Position numbers and translations under genes: made by a program. From the NCBI RefSeq assembly GCF_900105785.1, contig NZ_LT629799.1, positions 124,001-188,000 on the forward strand: 64,000 nt of DNA. The letters are read 5' to 3'. The DNA comes from Microlunatus sagamiharensis (lineage in GTDB: Bacteria; Actinomycetota; Actinomycetes; Propionibacteriales; Propionibacteriaceae). The notes under the pieces are model-generated. The model searched no databases and had not been told where the DNA came from. It worked only from the letters and a program-made list of their open reading frames with translations. Every line of letters starts with the position of its first letter. The first letter of the stretch is position 1. Below are positions 58,802 to 64,000 of the stretch, one piece after another.

Positions 58802-60229
58802 GTGCAGGCCTTCACCGTCGAGCAGGTCCGTCGGCTGGAACGGGCCGCGATGGGCCCGCAGGACGACGGCACCCTGATGCAGCGCGCCGCGGCGGGGCTG
58901 GCGGCGGTGCTCGCCGACGAGCTGCGGACCCGTGCGGGCCACGTCTACGGCACCCACGTCCTCGTCCTGGTCGGTCCGGGCAACAACGGCGGCGACGCCC
59001 TGTGGGCCGCGGCCCGGCTGGCGCGCCGCGGGGTGCGGGTCGACGCGGTCGGCGTCCTCGGCACGCCGCACGCGGAGGGCCTGGCCGCCCTGCGCGCCGC
59101 GGGCGGCCGGGTGGTCGGGACCGAGGCCCTCGCCGCGCTCGACGCGTACGACCTCGCGGTGGACGGCGTCCTCGGCATCGGCGGCCGTCCGGGCCTGCCC
59201 GACGACGTCGCCGACCTAGTCGGGCGGCTGGCGGACGCCTGCGTCCCGGTCGTCGCGGTCGACCTGCCCTCGGGCGTCGCGGCCGACACCGGCGCCGTCC
59301 CCGGTGCGGCGGTCAGCGCGGCCGTGACCGTGACCTTCGGCGTGGCCAAGCCCTGCCACCTCCTCGAGCCCGCCCGCGCCCGTACGGGTCGGCTCGTGCT
59401 CGTCGACATCGGCCTCGACACCTCCGCCGAGGAGCCCGAGCTCGACGCCTGGGACGCCGCGCGCGTGGCGGACGCCTGGCCCTGGCCCGCCCGCTCGAGC
59501 GACAAGTACGCCAAGGGCGTCGTCGGGGTCGACTGCGGTTCCGAGACCTACCCCGGCGCCGGGATCATGGCCACCTACGGCGCCGTGCACGGCGGGGCCG
59601 GGATGGTGCGGTTCGTCGGGCCGGAGTCCGCCCGGGCGACCATCACCGCGAACCTGCCCGACGTCGTCTTCGCCCCGGGCCGTGTGCAGGCCCACCTGCT
59701 CGGCTCGGGCTGGGGCGAGCGCGCCGACGGAGACCGGGCCGTGGCCGACGCGGTGGCCTCCGAGGTGCCCGGCGTGCTCGACGCCGACGGCATCGGCCAC
59801 CGCCCCGACCGGCTGCCCGACTCGTGGCTGCTGACGCCGCACGCCGGTGAGCTCGCCCGGCTGCTCGGTATCGAGCGCTCGGAGGTCGAGGACGACCCGC
59901 TCGCCGCGGTGCGGGCCGGGGCGGGGCGGACCGGGGCGACCGTGCTGCTCAAGGGGGCGACGCAGCTCGTCGCGCGACCCGGCGTCCGCACGGTCGAGGT
60001 CGCCGTGCCCGGCCCGTCCTGGACCGGACGCGCGGGCTCGGGCGACACGCTCGGCGGGCTGTGCGCCGCGGTGCTCGCCTCCGGCCGTCCCGCGCACGAG
60101 GCCGCGGTGCTCGGGGCCTCGCTCCAGGCGCAGACCGCCGCCGCGCACCCCGGGCCGCTGCCGCCTCACGTCCTCGCCGAGCGGTGCGCCGACCGGCTGG
60201 GCGCCTGGTGGCAGGAGCGGCACCCGTGA
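58802..60229 (+). CDS. nnr: Bifunctional NAD(P)H-hydrate epimerase/dehydratase
   Basis: A 475-aa fusion that repairs hydrated NAD(P)H. The N-terminal epimerase domain has GPGNNGGDAL (near residue 58) and VAVDLPSGV. The C-terminal dehydratase (from ~residue 225) has GIMATYGAVHGGAGMVR, LTPHAGELARLLG, LKGATQLV and the catalytic GRAGSGDTLGGL. TAGGGT lies 7 nt before GTG 58802. alr begins within its stop (GTGA). Confidence 0.95.
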   Translation: MQAFTVEQVRRLERAAMGPQDDGTLMQRAAAGLAAVLADELRTRAGHVYGTHVLVLVGPGNNGGDALWAAARLARRGVRVDAVGVLGTPHAEGLAALRAAGGRVVGTEALAALDAYDLAVDGVLGIGGRPGLPDDVADLVGRLADACVPVVAVDLPSGVAADTGAVPGAAVSAAVTVTFGVAKPCHLLEPARARTGRLVLVDIGLDTSAEEPELDAWDAARVADAWPWPARSSDKYAKGVVGVDCGSETYPGAGIMATYGAVHGGAGMVRFVGPESARATITANLPDVVFAPGRVQAHLLGSGWGERADGDRAVADAVASEVPGVLDADGIGHRPDRLPDSWLLTPHAGELARLLGIERSEVEDDPLAAVRAGAGRTGATVLLKGATQLVARPGVRTVEVAVPGPSWTGRAGSGDTLGGLCAAVLASGRPAHEAAVLGASLQAQTAAAHPGPLPPHVLAERCADRLGAWWQERHP

Positions 60230-61440
60230 GCGGCGCGGCGGGCACCGACCCGCTGCCGGCGTACGGACCCGCGATCGACCCGGCGACCGCGAGCGCCGAC
60301 GTGGACCTCGCCGCGCTCCGCGCCAACGTCGCCGTGCTCGCCGGGCACGTCGGCGCCGCCGCGCTGATGGTCGTGGTCAAGGCCGACGCGTACGGGCACG
60401 GGATGCTCGTGTGCGCCCGCGAGGCCCGGGCCGCCGGGGCCGGCTGGCTCGGTGTCGCGACCCCGGGCGAGGCGCTCGCGCTGCGGACCGCCGGCGACAC
60501 CGGGCTGCTGATGTGCTGGCTCTACGGGCCCTCCGAGGACCTCAGCCCCCTCGTCGCGGCGGACGTCGACGTCTCCGCCTCCAGCGCCGAGGACGTCTCC
60601 CGGCTGGCCGCGGCCGCCGCGGTGGCCGAACGTCCGGCCCGCGTGCACCTCAAGGTGGACACCGGCCTGACCCGCAACGGCGCGCCCGAGGCCGGCTGGG
60701 ACGAGCTCTTCGCCGCGGTCGCCGAGGCCGTCGGCGCTGGTGCGCTCCGCCTGGTCGGGCTCTGGTCGCACCTCGCCGCGGCCGACGAGCCGGGCCACCC
60801 CTCGGTCGCGGTGCAGCTCGCCGCCTTCGACCGCGCGTACCAGCAGGCGCGCCTGGCCGGGCTCGAGCCCGAGCTGCGCCACCTGGCCAACTCCGCCGGG
60901 GCGATGGTCCTGCCCGAGGCGCGCTTCGACCTCGTGCGGGTCGGCATCGCGGCGTACGGGGTCGAGCCCGCCCCCGGGCTCGCCGCGCTCGCCGGCGTGA
61001 CGCTGACCCCCGTGATGCGCCTGCGGGCCCAGCTCGCCCTGGTCAAGCGCATCCCGGCCGGCGCCGGGGTGTCCTACGGCTGGACCTGGACCGCGCCCGA
61101 GGACACCGTCGTCGGGCTGGTCCCGCTGGGCTACGCCGACGGGGTGCCGCGGCACGCGGGCAACGTCGCCGAGGTGACCGTCCGCGGTCGCCGCGCTCCC
61201 GTGCGCGGCCGGATCTGCATGGACCAGCTCGTCGTCGAGCTGGGGTCGGGGAGCCGGGCCGAGCCCGGCGACGAGGTCACGCTGTTCGGCGCGGGGCCGG
61301 ACGTCCCGACCGCCGCCGACTGGGCCGCGGTCTGCGGGACCATCGGCTACGAGGTCGTCACGCGCATCGGGGCACGCGTGCCGCGCCGCTACCTGAACCC
61401 GACCGCGACCCCCTCGGCCACGGTGGCGGAGGTCCGCTGA
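60226..61440 (+). CDS. alr: Alanine racemase
   Basis: A 404-aa PLP enzyme supplying D-alanine for peptidoglycan. The PLP lysine is in VVKADAYGHG (Lys52) and the catalytic tyrosine in GVSYGWTW; RGRICMDQLVV is also family-typical. An N-terminal ~20-residue extension precedes the fold. It overlaps nnr by 4 bp and the next gene by 1 bp (TGATG), so nnr, alr and the hydrolase are translated as one unit. Confidence 0.96.
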   Translation: MSGAAGTDPLPAYGPAIDPATASADVDLAALRANVAVLAGHVGAAALMVVVKADAYGHGMLVCAREARAAGAGWLGVATPGEALALRTAGDTGLLMCWLYGPSEDLSPLVAADVDVSASSAEDVSRLAAAAAVAERPARVHLKVDTGLTRNGAPEAGWDELFAAVAEAVGAGALRLVGLWSHLAAADEPGHPSVAVQLAAFDRAYQQARLAGLEPELRHLANSAGAMVLPEARFDLVRVGIAAYGVEPAPGLAALAGVTLTPVMRLRAQLALVKRIPAGAGVSYGWTWTAPEDTVVGLVPLGYADGVPRHAGNVAEVTVRGRRAPVRGRICMDQLVVELGSGSRAEPGDEVTLFGAGPDVPTAADWAAVCGTIGYEVVTRIGARVPRRYLNPTATPSATVAEVR

Positions 61441-62681
61441 TGGCCTCGCGCGACCTGGTCCGCAGCGGCACCCGCAGCGCCGGCCGGCTGCTCCGGGCGC
61501 GGCCGCGCCGTCCCTCGGCCCGTCCGAACCCCTCCCTGCCCTCGTGGGTGGGCGGCGGCCTGGGCCACCACCTCGGGGCCGGCGTCGGGCTGGTCGCGGG
61601 CGTGCTCGCCCTCGCGGCCGGCGGGGTCGCCGCGGGACTCGAGCTCGAGAAGCGCGTCGTCAGCAAGCGGATCGGCCGGGCGGACGTCGAGGACGCGAAG
61701 ATCGTCCCGCCGCGCTCGAGCGGGCCCGCGCTGCGCACCCCGGACGGGGTGCCGCTCCACGTCGAGGTCGACGAGCGGGCGGAGGACCCGGCGGCCGCGT
61801 ACGGCAACCCCCTGCCGCCGCTGCCCGAGGACGCGCCGACGCTCGTGCTGGTCCACGGCTACGCGCTGAGCATGGACTGCTGGCTCTACCAGCGCGAGCA
61901 CTTCCGCGGCCGGGTGCGCGAGGTGCTCTACGACCAGCGCTCGCACGGCCGTTCGGGGCACTCCTCGGCGGAGTACTGCCGGGTGCCGCAGCTCGCGGAG
62001 GACCTCCGGCAGGTGCTCGCGGAGGTCACCGGCGACGGGCCCGTCGTGCTCGTCGGGCACTCGATGGGCGCGATGACGATCATGCACCTGGCGCTGTCCC
62101 ACCCCGAGCTGTTCGGCCCGCAGGTCAAGGGGGTCGCGCTCTTCTCCACCTCGGCGGGCGAGATGGCCGACTACTCCCCGGTGCGCGCCATCCCGGGCCG
62201 GGTGTTCTCGCGCGTCGCGCCGCCGCTGCTCGCCGGGCTCAACCGCGTCCCGGACCTCGTGGAGCGGAGCCGGCGGGCCGGCACCGACCTCGGCTTCGTG
62301 GTGACGAAGCGGATGGCCTTCGGCTCCGACGTGCCCGCGAACCTCGTCGAGCTCACCAGCGAGATGCTCGGCGAGACCTCGCTGGAGGTCGTGGCCGACT
62401 TCTACCCGACCTTCTCCGAGCTCGACGAGTACGAGGCCTTCACGGTGATGAGCCAGGTGCCGTGCGCGGTGGTCGGCGGCCTCGACGACGTGATCACGCC
62501 CATCGAGCACACCGACAAGATCATCGAGCTGATGCCGCAGGCCACCGCGCTGCGGGTGCCGGACTGCGGGCACCTCGGCCTGATGGAGCACCCCGACGTC
62601 TTCGACGCCGTCCTCGACGACCTGTACGACCGGGTGCTGGAGCGCGCCGCTGGGACTGACCAGGGAGCTGACCGTGCCTGA
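61440..62681 (+). CDS. Alpha/beta hydrolase with N-terminal membrane helix
   Basis: A 413-aa protein. A basic N-terminus leads to a hydrophobic helix near residues 40-62 (GAGVGLVAGVLALAAGGVAAG). The hydrolase fold follows: oxyanion VHGYALSMDCW, nucleophile GHSMGAM (Ser near residue 207), and His in DCGHLGLMEHPD. Substrate unknown. In related genomes a hydrolase commonly follows alr and precedes tsaE; here no tsaE follows. Confidence 0.9.
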   Translation: MASRDLVRSGTRSAGRLLRARPRRPSARPNPSLPSWVGGGLGHHLGAGVGLVAGVLALAAGGVAAGLELEKRVVSKRIGRADVEDAKIVPPRSSGPALRTPDGVPLHVEVDERAEDPAAAYGNPLPPLPEDAPTLVLVHGYALSMDCWLYQREHFRGRVREVLYDQRSHGRSGHSSAEYCRVPQLAEDLRQVLAEVTGDGPVVLVGHSMGAMTIMHLALSHPELFGPQVKGVALFSTSAGEMADYSPVRAIPGRVFSRVAPPLLAGLNRVPDLVERSRRAGTDLGFVVTKRMAFGSDVPANLVELTSEMLGETSLEVVADFYPTFSELDEYEAFTVMSQVPCAVVGGLDDVITPIEHTDKIIELMPQATALRVPDCGHLGLMEHPDVFDAVLDDLYDRVLERAAGTDQGADRA

Positions 62682-63312
62682 GACCCTCCGCGTCGCCACC
62701 ACCGAGCTCGTCGAGCGGGCCGCCGGGCTCGCCGCGTCCGGTCGCCGGGTGCTGCTCGGCATCACGGGTCCGCCCGGTGCGGGCAAGACCACGCTGGCGC
62801 GGACGCTCGTCGGCGCGCTCGGCCCGGAGCTGGCGGTGCTGGTGCCCATGGACGGCTTCCACCTCGCCGACACCACGCTCGTGGCCTGGGGGAGCCGGGC
62901 GCGCAAGGGCGCGCTCGACACCTTCGACGTCGGCGGATACGTGTCGCTGCTCCGGCGGCTGCGCGACCAGCGGGAGCCGTACGTGCACGCGCCCGAGTTC
63001 GACCGGGCGAGCGAGACCTCGCTGGGCTCGGCCCTGCCGGTGCCGCGCGAGGTGCCGCTCGTCGTCACCGAGGGCAACTACCTCCTCAGCACCACGGGGG
63101 AGTGGGCGGAGGTGGCCCGGCTGCTCGACCAGGTGTGGTTCATCGACGTGCCCGACGACGTCCGCGTCGGCCGTCTCGTGCGCCGGCGGGAGTCCTACGG
63201 GTCCGACCACGCGGAGGCGCTCGCCTGGGCGACCGGCAGCGACCAGGTCAACGCCGACGTCGTCGCCGCGACCCGCGGGCGGGCCGACCTCGCGGTGACG
63301 CTCGCGGGCTGA
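62674..63312 (+). CDS. Nucleoside/nucleotide kinase family P-loop protein
   Basis: A 212-aa kinase related to uridine and pantothenate kinases. P-loop GPPGAGKTT lies at residues 32-40, then the acceptor motif PMDGFHLADT, TEGNYLL and lid WFIDVPDDVRVGRLVRR. The substrate cannot be told. GTG 62674 overlaps the hydrolase end by 8 bp, so it belongs to the alr unit. Confidence 0.87.
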   Translation: MPETLRVATTELVERAAGLAASGRRVLLGITGPPGAGKTTLARTLVGALGPELAVLVPMDGFHLADTTLVAWGSRARKGALDTFDVGGYVSLLRRLRDQREPYVHAPEFDRASETSLGSALPVPREVPLVVTEGNYLLSTTGEWAEVARLLDQVWFIDVPDDVRVGRLVRRRESYGSDHAEALAWATGSDQVNADVVAATRGRADLAVTLAG

Positions 63313-63370
63313 GCGGCGGAGGGCCGCTGACCGCCTGGCGGAGGACCGACGTGGGGTCGCAGGCCGCCGT

Positions 63371-63569
63371 TTCGACTCCGCGGGGCCAGGACTGTACACT
63401 GAGAGCAACCCGAGCGGCACATCCACCTTCGGGACGCAGCGCCCTCCACCGAGAGCGGCGCACCTGGGTTCGTCTTCCCTCTCCTGCGCACAGAGTCGTT
63501 GCAGTCGATCACGGTCGTTGACGTACCTGACCGAGATCCCCCGACCCCGGGGAGAGAAACGAGTGACGC
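63371..63569 (+). promoter_or_regulatory. Promoter and long 5' UTR of the DEAD-box-helicase-like gene
   Basis: TTCGAC (63371-63376) and TACACT (63395-63400) are 18 bp apart. The transcript would have about 163 nt before ATG 63570, with GGGGAGAGA near 63548-63556. Between the kinase stop (63312) and this promoter I see nothing else. Confidence 0.65.
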
Positions 63570-64000
63570 ATGTCCCCGAAGTCCAACGGTGCCGACGGCA
63601 TCCCCAAGAAGCGCTGGTCCGCGGCTGAGCGCGCCTCCCGCGGTCACACCCCGCGCCGCAGCGGCGGCAAGCCCCGCGCACCCCTGCGCGGCGGTCCCGC
63701 CCGCGACGCTGGCACCTCCCGCGGCGGCGACACCGGCCGCGTCCGCGGCGAGTGGTCGACGCGCCCGCCGCGCGACGACCGCCCGCAGCGCAACGACCGT
63801 CCGTCGTACTCGCGCGACGACCGCCCCTCGTACAACCGGGACGACCGCCCCGCGTACAACCGGGACGACCGCCCCGCGTACAACCGGGACGACCGCCCCG
63901 CGTACGGGAGTGACGACCGCTCCCGCGGCGACCGTCCGGCCTTCAACCGTGACGACCGTCCCTCGTACAACCGCGACGACCGCTCGCGCGGCGACCGTCC
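63570..64000 (+). CDS. DEAD-box RNA helicase, probable, N-terminal repeat region (3' truncated)
   Basis: The visible ~143 residues start MSPKSNGADGIPKKRWSAAERASRG and then become an Arg/Asp/Gly-rich disordered tail. DDRPxYNR-type octapeptides repeat about eight times, coded by a 24-bp tandem repeat (about 63790-63975). Such tails precede the helicase core in actinobacterial DEAD-box RNA helicases. No Q-motif or Walker A is in the window, so the assignment rests on the N-terminus and the long leader. Confidence 0.6.
   Translation, partial: MSPKSNGADGIPKKRWSAAERASRGHTPRRSGGKPRAPLRGGPARDAGTSRGGDTGRVRGEWSTRPPRDDRPQRNDRPSYSRDDRPSYNRDDRPAYNRDDRPAYNRDDRPAYGSDDRSRGDRPAFNRDDRPSYNRDDRSRGDR

Overview
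The window is one continuous stretch of a high-GC actinobacterial chromosome. By inspection G+C is very high, GTG starts are abundant, and at least eighteen genes have a TANNNT-type -10 box only 6-8 nt before the start codon, the signature of leaderless transcripts. HelR, an XPB helicase with its partner, DUF3027, and the rplM-rpsI-glmM-coaA-glmS-acpS-nnr-alr order point to Actinomycetia; a Nocardioides-like member of the Propionibacteriales is my best guess, as an inference only. I recognised no tRNA, rRNA, CRISPR array, prophage or intact insertion sequence. The window cuts a sensor kinase at its left end and a DEAD-box-helicase-like gene at its right end.

Layout. 1-3.7 kb: kinase fragment, an OhrR-type MarR regulator and helR. 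3.9-6.6 kb: Nudix hydrolase, then a condensation-fold acyltransferase coupled to a DUF6320 membrane protein. 6.6-11.4 kb (minus): XPB helicase, its helicase-associated partner and a proline-rich membrane protein. 11.7-17.3 kb: an extended cold-shock protein, DUF3027, two further MarR regulators (one overlapping an MFS exporter), a DUF3048 lipoprotein and an unknown gene. 17.5-22.4 kb: SIMPL protein, pyruvate carboxylase and MntP-type Mn exporter. 22.6-28.7 kb: small proteins, a GAF-like membrane protein, PhoX behind a PHO box, a 31-aa membrane peptide, a secreted propeller-like protein and serC. 28.8-33.5 kb: pdxH, an AbiEi/DUF559 protein between two copies of one hairpin, superoxide dismutase, a small methyltransferase, truA and trmB. 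33.6-39.6 kb: a LolA-like/ABC exporter operon divergent from a two-component system. 39.8-42.9 kb: unknown genes and an ABC-F protein. 42.9-49.2 kb: a MacB-type efflux operon with two adaptors. 49.4-63.3 kb: gltA, rplM-rpsI, glmM, an orphan kinase, coaA, glmS, acpS, nnr, alr, an alpha/beta hydrolase and a small P-loop kinase.

How the genes work together. pyc feeds oxaloacetate to the citrate synthase. glmM and glmS make UDP-GlcNAc precursors and alr supplies D-alanine for the wall. coaA and acpS make CoA and charge acyl carrier protein, and nnr repairs NAD(P)H. truA, trmB, rplM and rpsI serve translation; helR and the XPB pair act on transcription and DNA repair. The two ABC loci look like envelope or drug-response exporters. 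Each carries one gene broken by an apparent single-base frameshift.

The least explained content lies between genes. Three copies of a nested double-stem element keep short unpaired sequences while their stem sequences differ. A 166-bp palindrome shares about 100 bp with a second site 51 kb away. Several long, nearly perfect inverted repeats begin at or just after stop codons. These are the best candidates for undescribed biology here; the protein-coding content is otherwise conventional.
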